DNA of 53,148 bases from Microbacteriaceae bacterium PS02344 (GTDB lineage: Bacteria > Actinomycetota > Actinomycetes > Actinomycetales > Microbacteriaceae), in contig JASCNZ010000018.1 in the NCBI GenBank assembly GCA_029959905.1, positions 1 to 53,148 on the forward strand, given 5' to 3'. The notes under the pieces were generated by a model that worked only from the letters and a program-made list of their open reading frames with translations, made no database searches and was not told the DNA's origin. The translations under genes were made by a program, and so were the position numbers. This document shows, piece by piece, positions 41,292 through 50,333 of this stretch. Each line of letters begins with the position of its first letter. Position 1 is the first letter of the stretch.

Positions 41292-41816
41292 TCAGCGGTC
41301 GAGCGTCCAGCGGGCGTTCTTGGCATCGAGCAGTCCACCCCGCAGGAACTCCAGATGCGGGCCCTCTGTGACCGTCACACCGCGCGCCGCGGCGGCCGCC
41401 GCGATCCGCTCGCGCAGGTCCGTCCAGAACGGTGCCGTCTGGGGGAAGCCCATGTACTCGCGGAACGTCTCGATCTGCACCCGGCTCCCCGAAGGGTCCG
41501 GCACCAGTCGCAGCGTCGTGTCGTCGTGCTCGACGAAGCGGATGCCGTAGCCGCCGTCGTCGCGCACCGAGAAGTCTTTCGGCTTCGCGGCGACGGCCTC
41601 GCCGATGATCTCGCGCGTCGTGTTCTCGGGTGCGTGTACGACGAGTGTCGTGCCGAACTCCGTGAGGACCTTCACGAGCTGGGTGGCGGTGAACCGGCGT
41701 CCGGCCCGTTCACCCGCCGCGGACGCCTTCCCGTTCGCCCACCGACGCAGGAACGGCGCACCGACGATGATCGCGAGCACGAGCAGTCCGAGCAGAATGT
41801 AGGTCGGGTTGTCCAC
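41292..41816 (-). CDS. Hypothetical protein with N-terminal membrane anchor
   Basis: 174 residues from GTG 41816; TACGCT at 41823-41828 lies six bases upstream, favouring this leaderless start over GTG 41822. Helix at about 5-25 (TYILLGLLVLAIIVGAPFL), then a soluble domain with RRFTATQLVKVLTEFG, TLVVHAPENTTREIIGEAV and GGYGIRFVEHDDTTLRLVP. I do not recognise the fold. No relation to its neighbours is evident. Confidence 0.65.
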   Translation of the reverse strand: MDNPTYILLGLLVLAIIVGAPFLRRWANGKASAAGERAGRRFTATQLVKVLTEFGTTLVVHAPENTTREIIGEAVAAKPKDFSVRDDGGYGIRFVEHDDTTLRLVPDPSGSRVQIETFREYMGFPQTAPFWTDLRERIAAAAAARGVTVTEGPHLEFLRGGLLDAKNARWTLDR

Positions 41817-41837
41817 CGGCACAGCGTAGCGGGAGGG

Positions 41838-42158
41838 TCAGCGTCCGCGGGGTCGCTCGGAGGCGAGCACGTGGTCGAGCACGAGCTCGCCGGTCGCGTT
41901 GAGGTGCTGCATCATCTCGGTCACGCGTCGGGGATCGATGTCCGGCACCTGAGCCTCGTCGAAGCCGAACTGCAGGGGGATGGTGGGGTGGATCCACACC
42001 GTGGCGCGACGGTCGGCTCCCCCGTCTTTCGGCATCCAGGTCATCATGAAGCTCTCCTGTCGGCGGAGCTTCGTGGCGATGACGATCTTGAGGTGCGCCA
42101 GCGTCTCGTCCTCGATCACGATCGGATCGGAAATACCGTCGTACTTAAGTCTTCCCAT
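41838..42158 (-). CDS. DUF7882-like small protein
   Basis: 106 residues starting GRLKYDG, with LAHLKIVIATKLRRQESFMM, TWMPKDGGADRRATVWIHPT and LQFGF; this is the pattern of a small family frequent in Microbacteriaceae and sometimes mislabelled as ATP-dependent DNA ligase. It has no ligase motif. Leaderless: TACATT at 42165-42170 lies six bases before ATG 42158. Function unknown. Confidence 0.7.
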   Translation of the reverse strand: MGRLKYDGISDPIVIEDETLAHLKIVIATKLRRQESFMMTWMPKDGGADRRATVWIHPTIPLQFGFDEAQVPDIDPRRVTEMMQHLNATGELVLDHVLASERPRGR

Positions 42159-42307
42159 AGGTGAAATGTACGGCTTCCCGGCCCGCCCCGCGATGCCTGG
42201 TGACGACGGCGCGCGCCCACTTCACACGGGGAAGGTCGGTGCTGGTACCGTGACCTCGGAGGACACCTCGTCCACTGGGGCCGATCGAGTACGAGGAACA
42301 ACGTGTC

Positions 42308-43624
42308 ATGAAGGCAGCGTCACGCCCGCGCCTCGCCCGGATCGCCGCGCTCGCCGCTCTTGCGATCGCTCTCGGCTCGCTCCTCCCGGCCGCCGGAGGC
42401 GAATCCGCGTCGGCGGCCACCGACGGGAAGATGGTGGTGCCCGCCTCGGGCAACATCCAGTCGAAGGTCGGCGACGGCTGCCGCGACAACTACCGCAAGC
42501 ACGACGGCATCGACATCTCGAACCAGGGCGGAACCCCGATCCTGGCCGCGTACGACGGCGTGATCAAGACCCGCACCACGAACAGCGGCTACGGCAACTA
42601 CGTCGACATCCAGCATCCGGGCGGGTACGTCACCCGGTACGGGCACATGGAATCCCCGGGCATGCAGGGCGTCGGCACCACCGTGACCCGCGGGCAGCAG
42701 ATCGGCGTGGTCGGGAAGACGGGGGCCACGACCGCGTACCACTTGCATTTCGAGGTGTGGCGCAACGGCTCGGTCTACACCGCGATCAACAACGGCTTCA
42801 CCTGCCTGTCGAACGTCACCCGCGGTGCGACTCTTCCGATGGAGTTCCCCGGGCTCGGCACCGTCGTCACCCCGCGGATCCTGAGCGGCGACTTCGACCG
42901 CGACGGTCGGGCCGATCTCCTGGGCGTAGCGCCCGACGGCGACCTCCACTTCCTCGGGGGGACGGGAGCGGGATTCCGTCCCGCGACCACGGTGACCTCG
43001 GCGTGGGGCTTGCGCACGCATCTGACGCATACCGACCTCAACGACGACAGCCACTCCGATCTGCTCGTCGTCCGAAGCGATGGTGCGCTCGAATTCCATC
43101 AGGGAAGCGCAGCGGTCGGTGGCGGGTTCTCCTCCTTCGCTCTCATCGGATCCGGCTGGGATGGTGTCTCTCACATGGTGTCGGGTGCCGACTACACCGG
43201 CGATGGTCGACACGATGTCGTCGCGGTGCGAGACGGGGTCCTCCGCATCCACCCCGGTGACGGTGAGGGTCGGTTGTCGGGACCCGTTGTGACGGTCGGC
43301 TCCGGGTGGGGTGGCATCCGGCACATGATCGGCGGCGACTTCAACCGTGACGGACGCGGTGATCTCGTCGTCATCGATGAGGCCGGTCTGGGCTGGTTCT
43401 ACCCAGGCGGTGTCGGGTCATTCGGAGCGCGGGTGAGCGTCGGCGGTGGATGGGACTTCGACGCGATGACCGGTGGGGTCGACTACAACGGGGACGGCAG
43501 GTACGACCTGCTCGTACGAACGGTGGGGGGCGACCTCCGGCTCTACCCCGGCGATGGAGCCGGCGGCTTCGGCGCACCGCTGCCGTTCGGGCAGGGCTTC
43601 GGCTCCTACACCGGGCTCGAGTGA
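42308..43624 (+). CDS. Secreted M23 metallopeptidase with FG-GAP repeats
   Basis: 438 residues, ATG 42308. Signal peptide to about 37 (ALAIALGSLLPAAGG). Residues about 50-165 are a LytM/M23 domain: HDGIDI (zinc ligands His65, Asp69) and HLHFEV (His145, His147), so it should cut peptidoglycan cross-bridges. Residues about 190-435 are repeats of the type GDFDRDGRADLLGV, DYTGDGRHDVVAV and DFNRDGRGDLVVI, the calcium-binding FG-GAP/VCBS motif, probably a substrate-attachment domain. Confidence 0.88.
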   Translation: MKAASRPRLARIAALAALAIALGSLLPAAGGESASAATDGKMVVPASGNIQSKVGDGCRDNYRKHDGIDISNQGGTPILAAYDGVIKTRTTNSGYGNYVDIQHPGGYVTRYGHMESPGMQGVGTTVTRGQQIGVVGKTGATTAYHLHFEVWRNGSVYTAINNGFTCLSNVTRGATLPMEFPGLGTVVTPRILSGDFDRDGRADLLGVAPDGDLHFLGGTGAGFRPATTVTSAWGLRTHLTHTDLNDDSHSDLLVVRSDGALEFHQGSAAVGGGFSSFALIGSGWDGVSHMVSGADYTGDGRHDVVAVRDGVLRIHPGDGEGRLSGPVVTVGSGWGGIRHMIGGDFNRDGRGDLVVIDEAGLGWFYPGGVGSFGARVSVGGGWDFDAMTGGVDYNGDGRYDLLVRTVGGDLRLYPGDGAGGFGAPLPFGQGFGSYTGLE

Positions 43625-43659
43625 GCGCGCGGCGCGCGGCCGCAGGGTGCGGCGGTCGG

Positions 43660-43665
43660 TATCCT
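43660..43665 (+). promoter_or_regulatory. -10 box of a leaderless lipoprotein gene
   Basis: TATCCT with six bases to ATG 43672. Confidence 0.5.
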
Positions 43666-43671
43666 GCACGG

Positions 43672-44145
43672 ATGCGTGCTGCCCGATCTCTCGTCGTCGC
43701 CCTCCCGCTCGTGCTGCTGCTGGCGGCGTGCGCCCCCGAACCCGCGGCGACCTCGGGGAGCGGCTCGTCGTCGGCGACCGCCTCAGCCCGTCCTGCTCCG
43801 TCGCCCACCGCCGAGGCGACCACGGATGCCCCTGCACCGGCTCCGGCTCCCGCCGATCCGGGCTTCACCGGTGCCGAGCTGATCGCGCTGTGCACGGCCG
43901 AGACGCGGGCGCTCGCCCCCGAGGCGATCTATCAGCCCGAGCGCGCGACCACCGAGTGGCTCGGTGAGGCAGGACTGTGGTTCGTCGCCGTGCCCAAGAC
44001 GCTCGACGATGCGCCGAGCGTCGCGGTGTGCGGCATCGGCGGCACCGCGGCTCAGCCCGACGTGCAGGTCAGCGGGGAGACGCTGCCCGGGGGAGAGGGC
44101 GACATGCGCGCACAGATGATCGACGGGCACGAGCACCAGGACTGA
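43672..44145 (+). CDS. Lipoprotein of unknown function
   Basis: 157 residues with a signal peptide ending in the lipobox LLAAC (Cys19-20 region), a Ser/Ala/Pro/Thr-rich linker (residues 25-60) and a small domain at about 65-150 containing LIALCTAETRALAPEAIYQPE and SVAVCGIGG, whose two Cys might form a disulfide. The family is not recognised. Followed by a strong terminator. Confidence 0.72.
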   Translation: MRAARSLVVALPLVLLLAACAPEPAATSGSGSSSATASARPAPSPTAEATTDAPAPAPAPADPGFTGAELIALCTAETRALAPEAIYQPERATTEWLGEAGLWFVAVPKTLDDAPSVAVCGIGGTAAQPDVQVSGETLPGGEGDMRAQMIDGHEHQD

Positions 44146-44195
44146 CCGGGCGCGCCCGTCGCGGTCGCGGCCGCGCCTCTTTCGCTGCTCGCGCA

Positions 44196-44247
44196 ACGAC
44201 GAAGGCGGGCGGCGCGGACCGGAGCCCGCACCGCCCGCCTTCGTCGT
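44196..44247. terminator. Bidirectional terminator between the lipoprotein and S1 protease genes
   Basis: acgacgaaggcgggcgg (44196-44212) is perfectly complementary to ccgcccgccttcgtcgt (44231-44247), giving a 17-bp stem between convergent genes. Confidence 0.85.
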
Positions 44248-44250
44248 GGG

Positions 44251-46224
44251 TCAGACGTTCGTGCGCGTGCGCAGTCGACGCGCGGTCACGAGTGCGGCGC
44301 CGATCAACAGCATCCCGAGGCCGAGTGCCGCGAACGGAGCGGCGTCACCACCGCCGGTCGCTGCGAGGGGGTCGCCCGATCCCGCTCCTGCGCCCGGAGC
44401 AGCGCCGCCCCCACCGCCACCGGCGACAGGTGCGGCCGCGACGGCGTACGACACCACCGTGCTGTTGCTCTGGCCGTTGACGGTCTGCACGACCTCGAGC
44501 ACGGTGTCTCCGGCCTGAGCCGTGAGCGCGACGTTCCATGCGCCGTCCGTGACGATCGTGGAGCCGACGGCCTGACCGTTCCGCACGACGCTGATCGATG
44601 CGTCCTCGATGCCGGTGCCGTTCGCTGCGGCCGGGGAGTCGGCGAAGGCGTACGTGCGGCCGGCGAGGGGCGCATCGACGACCGGTGCCGTGGGGATGAC
44701 GGCGAACGCCGACGTGCTCGTCGCCGAGGTGACGTCGTCGACCTCCTGCACCGCGGTGACGGAGTAGGCGTCGATGCCGAGGTCGACCGGGAACGACCAC
44801 GTGCCGTCCTCTTCGACCGTCGCATCTCCGGTGACGTCACCGCTCAGGGTGACGGTCGCGCCGGCGACGCCGGTGCCGGTGATCTCAGTGACCTCGGAGA
44901 CGATCCGGGCGCCGTTCGCCGGAGACGTGATCGCCGGCGCGGCCGGCAGCACCTCGACGTCGAACGGGGTGACGGCGGACTCGCTGAATCCCGAACGGGC
45001 GAACGCCGTGTATGAGGTCTCGCCGACCTCGGCCGGTGCAGGGAACGACCACGTGCCGGCCGCGCCGATCGCGACCTCGAACGGCGTACCGCCCGCGGGG
45101 GTCACGACGAGCGTCGTGTTCGCGGGGCCGGTGCCGGTCACCGTGCCGCCGGCACCGAGCTGTGCAGCGGAGGTGACCACCGGAGCGTCGAGGAACAGCG
45201 CCACGGTGTAGCCAGGAGTCTGCGCGAGGGCGTTCTGCAGATCGGCGGCGAACATGAGCGGCGTGCCGTCGGCGAAGGTGCCGCCGCCGGAGAGGATTCC
45301 GACCGCCGTCTCGCCCTGGAAGACCGCTCCGCCCGAGTCGCCCTCGTCCGAGAGGGCGGTGGTGAAGAAGCCGTACACGAAGCGGCCGTCGACATTGGCC
45401 CAGGCATTGACGGAGTCGACCTCGCCGCTCGTGACGCCGGTGGTACGGCCCGACTTGGTCACGGGGGCGCCATCCTGGGCGCTGCCGATGGCGCGAACCG
45501 GGGTGGACTGCAGCGACAGGTCGTTCTGCGCCGCGGTCGACCAATCGGTGATGCGGGGGAGCGTGGTGAGCGCGGGGTTGACGATGTCCCACGTCGAGAT
45601 GTCGGTGCTGGTGAGCGAGTCTCCGGTGCCGGGGGTGTTGAGGGGGCCGCCGTACTGCGAGTAGGTCAGCTCGGCGAGAGGGGCCGCGACAGACGGCTGG
45701 GTGCCGCCGGCAGCGTCGTCGTTGCTGGGCAGCGAGAGGTAGGCGTCGGTGCGAAGGCCGTCTTCGGTGCAGTGGCCGGCCGAGATGATCGCCGGATCTC
45801 CCTGGGCGTTGAAGGCCGAGAAGCCGATCGAGCAGAGGCTGCCGATGGTCGGGGTGGCGGGGTCGAGCGCGATGTAGCCGGCGCCGCCGACGACATCGGT
45901 CGCCGCGAGGGACGAGAGCGGAGCAGAGAGCTGCTTCACGACGACGTTCGAGTGGTCGTTGACGAACGATGCGGCCTCGCCGGTCAGTGCGGTCTCCGTC
46001 GTGGTCGCGTAGACCACGACCTGTCCCTCGGCGTTGGTCGCGACGGCCTCGACGCCTTCTGCGGCGAGGAGCTGCTGGGCGGTGGTGTCGAACGCGGGGC
46101 CGCTGAGGGGCGCCACCGGATCTTCGGCGGCGGTGGCCGCGCCGGGGATCAGGGCGCCGGCGGCCGAGAGCAGGAGTGCGGCGGTGGTTCCGCCTGCGAG
46201 TACTCGTCTTCTCTGGGGGGTCAT
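44251..46224 (-). CDS. Cell-wall-anchored S1 (trypsin-like) serine protease with Ig-like repeats
   Basis: 657 residues from ATG 46224. Signal peptide to about 33 (AALLLSAAGALIPGAATA). The protease domain (about 100-340) keeps the triad: His151 in ISAGHC, an Asp in the TSTDISTWDI stretch and Ser297 in EGDSGGAVF. Residues about 345-600 hold bacterial Ig-like repeats. The C-terminus has LAATGGG followed by a membrane helix and Arg-rich tail, a sortase-E-type LAxTG signal. It should be attached to peptidoglycan. Upstream in-frame GTG 46248 is a less likely start. Confidence 0.88.
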   Translation of the reverse strand: MTPQRRRVLAGGTTAALLLSAAGALIPGAATAAEDPVAPLSGPAFDTTAQQLLAAEGVEAVATNAEGQVVVYATTTETALTGEAASFVNDHSNVVVKQLSAPLSSLAATDVVGGAGYIALDPATPTIGSLCSIGFSAFNAQGDPAIISAGHCTEDGLRTDAYLSLPSNDDAAGGTQPSVAAPLAELTYSQYGGPLNTPGTGDSLTSTDISTWDIVNPALTTLPRITDWSTAAQNDLSLQSTPVRAIGSAQDGAPVTKSGRTTGVTSGEVDSVNAWANVDGRFVYGFFTTALSDEGDSGGAVFQGETAVGILSGGGTFADGTPLMFAADLQNALAQTPGYTVALFLDAPVVTSAAQLGAGGTVTGTGPANTTLVVTPAGGTPFEVAIGAAGTWSFPAPAEVGETSYTAFARSGFSESAVTPFDVEVLPAAPAITSPANGARIVSEVTEITGTGVAGATVTLSGDVTGDATVEEDGTWSFPVDLGIDAYSVTAVQEVDDVTSATSTSAFAVIPTAPVVDAPLAGRTYAFADSPAAANGTGIEDASISVVRNGQAVGSTIVTDGAWNVALTAQAGDTVLEVVQTVNGQSNSTVVSYAVAAAPVAGGGGGGAAPGAGAGSGDPLAATGGGDAAPFAALGLGMLLIGAALVTARRLRTRTNV

Positions 46225-46360
46225 CTTCTCGTCTCGATAAATTCGCACTGCAGAGCATGGCCGCGCGTGCTGCGACGCACGTGCCGGGACACCGACACCG
46301 TAGCGAACCTGTGAGCCGGCTGGAAGGCCTGAGGGCGAAGAACTTCGCGGGAGGTCACCA

Positions 46361-46374
46361 TCCGATATATCGGA
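46361..46374. promoter_or_regulatory. Perfect 14-bp palindrome upstream of the S1 protease gene
   Basis: TCCGATATATCGGA lies about 140 bp upstream of the protease start and 28 bp past the ThrE stop; possible operator. No known consensus matched. Confidence 0.35.
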
Positions 46375-46401
46375 ATCGGTCTCGCATGCGAAGCCCCGAG
46401 G

Positions 46402-47802
46402 TCAGCGACGCACGCGGGCGCGGGTCTTCGCCACACCCTCCAGCGTCGCGCGCACCGGTGTGCCGAGATAGAGCCCGAGGGAGGCGCCGGAGGCGAGGCC
46501 GATGCCGATGATCGCCGCGTCGATCAGCGAGCCGCCCGCCCCGACGACGCCCGTCGTCGACCCGCCGGAGTGAACCATCTCGAGGAGCCCCTGGAAGACG
46601 GTGACACCGGGCACCAGCGGCACGATCGCCGCGGTGGTGACGGCGACCGACGGTACGTGCAGGTTGTGGGCGATGAGCATCCCGACGAAGCTCGCGAGCA
46701 GCGCGCCCAGGGCGCTGGCGGCCGCCGCGTTGAGCCCGACGCCCGCCCCCAGGGTGTAGCCGGCGATCGTGATGGCGCTCAGCAGCGCGCTGACCAGGAT
46801 GATGCGGATGCCGGCGCCGTTGAACACGGCGACGGCGATGGCGATGATCACGGCACCGGCGAAGACGGCGGGCAACGGGCCGAAGGGGGCGGGGTCGTCC
46901 GGCAGGTCCATCGTGAAGCCGAGTACCCCGCCCAGCTCCAGTCCGACGAGGATGCCGATCACGACGCCGAGGGTCTGCATCGTCAGATCGAGGATGCGCC
47001 CGCCCGCGGTGAGAGCGAAGCCGTCGATCGCATCCTGAGCGGCCCCGACGACCGTGAGCCCTGCGAGCATCAGCACGATGCCCGAGGCGACGATGATCGA
47101 CGGGCGGATGCCGACGAACGGCTCGACACCCGCAGAACCCAGCGCCGAGACGACGACGGCGACCGCGGTCGTCACCAGCCCGCCGGCGATCTGGCTGAAG
47201 AACAGCGGCACGCGCAGGCGGGCGAGGCCGGCCTGGGTGACGGCGGCGCAGAGCGCGGCGATGAACGTGAGACCGACGATGATGGGCGATGCGCCGAGCA
47301 GGATGCTGACGCCCACGGCGAGCAGCGCGCGGGCGACGACGACGACCGCCTGCTGATAGCGGAAGGGGGTGCGGCGGATCGCGCGGAACGTGGACCGCGC
47401 GGATTCCAGGTCGAGCCCCTGCTCGATGTCGGCGACGAGAGCTTGCACCCGCTGCAGCTTCGCGTGGTCGGGGGCGGCGACGCGGACGACGCGCACGAGG
47501 GTCTCGGGCCAGACCTCGCCGCTGAGGTGGAACGAGACCGTGATGGAGTTGTAGGTGACATCGACCTGCACGCCGCGCAGACGGTACGCCTCGCACACGC
47601 GGATGATCGCGAGGGTCACCTCGTGCGCCGACGCCCCGACGGCGAACATCGCCTCGCCGATGCGGGTCGCGAGATCGAGCACTCGGGGCACGGTGCGTTC
47701 GTCGATGACGGGCATCGCTTCCGTGTGGGCGACGCTCGAGGGATCGGTGTGCAGGATGCGTCGCACGGAGGAGAGCAGTCGTCGGCGGGGGTTCGAGGAC
47801 AT
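46402..47802 (-). CDS. thrE: ThrE-family threonine/serine exporter
   Basis: 466 residues from ATG 47802 with GGGAGG upstream. The N-terminal soluble domain (about 20-140) has LATRIGEAMFAVGASAHEVTLAI and VQVDVTYNSITVSFH; ten membrane helices follow (GVSILLGASPIIVGLTFIAALCAAV and later). This is the fused ThrE architecture that exports threonine and serine in Corynebacterium. The C-terminal EGVAKTRARVRR tail is basic. Confidence 0.88.
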   Translation of the reverse strand: MSSNPRRRLLSSVRRILHTDPSSVAHTEAMPVIDERTVPRVLDLATRIGEAMFAVGASAHEVTLAIIRVCEAYRLRGVQVDVTYNSITVSFHLSGEVWPETLVRVVRVAAPDHAKLQRVQALVADIEQGLDLESARSTFRAIRRTPFRYQQAVVVVARALLAVGVSILLGASPIIVGLTFIAALCAAVTQAGLARLRVPLFFSQIAGGLVTTAVAVVVSALGSAGVEPFVGIRPSIIVASGIVLMLAGLTVVGAAQDAIDGFALTAGGRILDLTMQTLGVVIGILVGLELGGVLGFTMDLPDDPAPFGPLPAVFAGAVIIAIAVAVFNGAGIRIILVSALLSAITIAGYTLGAGVGLNAAAASALGALLASFVGMLIAHNLHVPSVAVTTAAIVPLVPGVTVFQGLLEMVHSGGSTTGVVGAGGSLIDAAIIGIGLASGASLGLYLGTPVRATLEGVAKTRARVRR

Positions 47803-47810
47803 GCCTCCAT

Positions 47811-48044
47811 CCTCCCGCGCGGGGGAGGTGGCGCATCGCCGCCGCGCCTGCAGCTGCGCAGCTCGCGGCTCCTCGTCTCCGGGGCGTGGGAAAGTCTGAA
47901 AAAGAAATATCAGAGCCGTATGGAATGCAATAAACGTTCGAGGTGCGATGCCGCGTGTCCAGCAAAACAAGTTCCGACGGACTTTTTCCCGTGAATTCGT
48001 CCAAAATCGACGGCGGGCCGTTCCGTCGCCATTATCGTTGCAGA
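47811..48044. promoter_or_regulatory. AT-richer divergent intergenic region
   Basis: It separates the ThrE gene (minus) from the XRE pair (plus). TATCGT at 48033-48038 lies six bases before GTG 48045, a leaderless arrangement. A locally AT-rich run (aaaagaaatatcag) near 47900 may hold the ThrE promoter. No repeat or RNA gene recognised. Confidence 0.4.
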
Positions 48045-48320
48045 GTGAACTCCGGGACAGAGACCGCCACCTCGCGCATCGACGCGGAGATCGGCCGTCG
48101 CGTCCACCTGGCGATATGGGATCTGAAGATGTCGCAGGCCGACTTCTCCGCACGGGTCGGCATGAGCCCGAGTTCGGTGGCCAAGCGCCTCCGAGGCTAC
48201 CTCCCCTGGAGCGCGTCCCATCTCGTGCGCGCGGCCGAGGTGCTGGGCACTTCCGTCGCGTTCCTCGTCGGTGAGGACACCGCTGCAGAACGGCCCCCGA
48301 GCCGGGCCGGACACCACTGA
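48045..48320 (+). CDS. XRE-type helix-turn-helix protein 1
   Basis: 91 residues from GTG 48045, the leaderless start. RIDAEIGRRVHLAIWDLKMSQADFSARVGMSPSSVAKRLRG forms the DNA-binding helices, with MSQADFSARVG as helix 2 and SPSSVAKRL as the recognition helix. It lacks any ligand or oligomerisation domain. Its stop overlaps the start of a paralog (TGATG), so the two are coexpressed. Confidence 0.8.
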   Translation: MNSGTETATSRIDAEIGRRVHLAIWDLKMSQADFSARVGMSPSSVAKRLRGYLPWSASHLVRAAEVLGTSVAFLVGEDTAAERPPSRAGHH

Positions 48321-48634
48321 TGACCGCTGCCCCCGTCGCGCGAATCGTCATCGCCCCTTCGCCCGATCTCGACGCCCGGATCGGTCGTCGCGTGCACGAG
48401 ATGCTGTGGGATCAGGGCATGCGGCAGGTCGACTTCGCCGAACGCGTCGGGATGACGCAGAGCGCAGTCGCCAAGCGCCTCCGAGGCGAGCTCGGCTGGC
48501 GATCCGGGCATCTCGTGCAGGCCGCCGTCGCGCTCCGCACCTCGGTCGCCTACCTGATCGGCGAGACCGACGATGCGTCGTCGGCGGCCAACCCCGGTGC
48601 CTATACCGAGACCCTTCACGGGAGCGACGACTGA
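48320..48634 (+). CDS. XRE-type helix-turn-helix protein 2
   Basis: 104 residues, a paralog of the preceding gene: LDARIGRRVHEMLWDQGMRQVDFAERVGMTQSAVAKRLRGELGW and TSVAYLIGE align closely with it. ATG overlaps the previous TGA. The pair may bind as a heterodimer or at two half-sites. Confidence 0.8.
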   Translation: MTAAPVARIVIAPSPDLDARIGRRVHEMLWDQGMRQVDFAERVGMTQSAVAKRLRGELGWRSGHLVQAAVALRTSVAYLIGETDDASSAANPGAYTETLHGSDD

Positions 48635-48899
48635 ACGACGGGAGGTGCCGGCGGCCCGCCCTCCGAGGGGGGTGAGGGACGGCCGACCGCCGGCGTGCAG
48701 CGGCGGATGCTGAGGGGCATCCGCAATTCTCTGCCCTCGTACTCTAATGTGCGCTCCGCCCGTGGTCCCCGACATTCTCCGTAATATGCCGGGGATGCAT
48801 CGCCGTGCAATTCATTGATTGAACACGCATTCATCTGAATTGTCATTCAGTCAATGTATGCATCGACCATGTTCGCCGGTCGGGAATGTGGTCCGGAGG
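48635..48899. promoter_or_regulatory. AT-rich convergent gap with a nested dyad
   Basis: ATTGATTGAA (48814-48823) pairs with TTCAGTCAAT (48846-48855), enclosing ATTCA/TGAAT; the octamer ATGCATCG occurs at 48795-48802 and 48858-48865. The gap lies between the stops of the XRE pair and the PucR gene, so a terminator is the simplest reading. No gene seen. Confidence 0.4.
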
Positions 48900-50333
48900 T
48901 CAGCGGTCCGCCGCGCGAAGGGCCAGCCAGGCCGCCACCCGGTCGTCTTGATCACTCAACGACAGACCCGTGAGGTCCTCGATCCGTCGGATGCGCGCGG
49001 TCAACGTCTGACGATGGATGTTCAGCCGAGCGGCGCTCTCGCCCCACGCGCCGTTCGACGCGAGGAACGTGCGCAGGGTCGTCATGAGAACCGGCCCCTG
49101 TTCGCCCACGCGAGCGGGATCGAGCACGGTCGCGATACGGCGGGTCGACTCGTCGTCGAGGCGGTCGAGCACGAACGAGACCGTCGGTATCGACCGGTAC
49201 CGCACCACGCGTTCGCCCGAGGAGCGGGCTGTCTCGCAGGCCTGGTGCGCCTGATCGACGCTGCTCGCCGCGACCGACGTCGACATCGGTTCGCCGATGC
49301 CGAGGTGCAGGGGCGACTGGGCCGCGCGCACCCGCTCGGACAGAGCCTCGACGAGGTCATCCCGCAGGAGTCCGTGTACGACGCCGCGCTGCGGGGCGAA
49401 CACATGCTCAGCGCCCAGCTCGTCGAGCCAGACCGCCAGCAGATGCTCCACGTCGACGCCCCCGGTGCGGGAGGCGAGCGCGAACCCCACCAGGGTCGGC
49501 TCGTGCACGCCCCAGCGCCGCAGGAGCCGATCGGCGGCCTCGCCGCCGCGCAGCACCGACTCGAACATCATCGAGCGGCCGAGGCGCTCCAGGTGGCTGC
49601 TGTCGCGGGTGCGCAGGAGCAGGTCGAGCAGAGCCGCCGCCTGCGAACTCAGCTCTCGGCCGCGCCCCGAGCTGTCGTTGCGCGGTGCCGTGACGAGATG
49701 TGCGCTGATGTCCTCGCCCGGCCCCACGGGATGCACCTGCAGGGCGCGGTGACGCACGCGAACGGGCCGCCCGACCGCCACTGCGATGGCGTCGGAGATG
49801 TGCAGGGCGCCGGCCCCCGAGGTCGTGATCACCTCGCCGTGTCGATCGAGCAGCACGGCCCATCCGTCGATGCGGTGCGCGAGTTCGGCGACGACTCCGG
49901 TCACCCCGCTGCGGCGGGCCGCGAGAGTGAGGACGCGCATCGCCGACGTCACCGCTCTCGCCTCGGCGGCCTGGTCCATGGCGAGCAGCGCCTCGAGCGT
50001 CGGACGCAGCAGGCGATGAGGTGGCCGGGCGTCGAGGATCGCGGTGATTCCGAGGTCGCGCACGGTGTCGCGGGTGCTCCGGGTGCCGCTGTGGGTGACG
50101 AGCACGGCGCCCTGCAGGAGGGGGAGGCGAGGGTCGTCGGCGAGACGCCGCAACTGCCCCGCGCGCACGGTCACGAGCGTCGTGAACCGCGGTCCCGGGG
50201 CGACGACGAAATCGTCGAGTCCGACGACCGAGTTCACCGGGTGCGCGCCGTCGATACGCGCCTCGCGCAGGTCACCGCCGAGGTAGCGGGCGAGGGAGAT
50301 GACGTCGCGGACCACCCGTCGACTGTACGACAT
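48900..50333 (-). CDS. PucR-family transcriptional regulator
   Basis: 477 residues, ATG 50333. The N-terminal PucR domain (about 20-130) begins LGGDLREARIDGAHPVNSVVGLDDFVV. Residues 140-260 are a GAF-like middle. The C-terminal helix-turn-helix is typical of the CdaR/PucR family: TLRTFLASNGAWGESAARLNIHRQTLTARIRRIEDLTGLSL. It is divergent from the dehydrogenase/permease operon, which it most likely controls. Confidence 0.88.
   Translation of the reverse strand: MSYSRRVVRDVISLARYLGGDLREARIDGAHPVNSVVGLDDFVVAPGPRFTTLVTVRAGQLRRLADDPRLPLLQGAVLVTHSGTRSTRDTVRDLGITAILDARPPHRLLRPTLEALLAMDQAAEARAVTSAMRVLTLAARRSGVTGVVAELAHRIDGWAVLLDRHGEVITTSGAGALHISDAIAVAVGRPVRVRHRALQVHPVGPGEDISAHLVTAPRNDSSGRGRELSSQAAALLDLLLRTRDSSHLERLGRSMMFESVLRGGEAADRLLRRWGVHEPTLVGFALASRTGGVDVEHLLAVWLDELGAEHVFAPQRGVVHGLLRDDLVEALSERVRAAQSPLHLGIGEPMSTSVAASSVDQAHQACETARSSGERVVRYRSIPTVSFVLDRLDDESTRRIATVLDPARVGEQGPVLMTTLRTFLASNGAWGESAARLNIHRQTLTARIRRIEDLTGLSLSDQDDRVAAWLALRAADR

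Noticed and set aside
46402..48351. Long N-terminal extension of the ThrE-like frame
   Set aside because: The extra 180 residues are antisense to the XRE gene and promoter region; the family starts near 47802.
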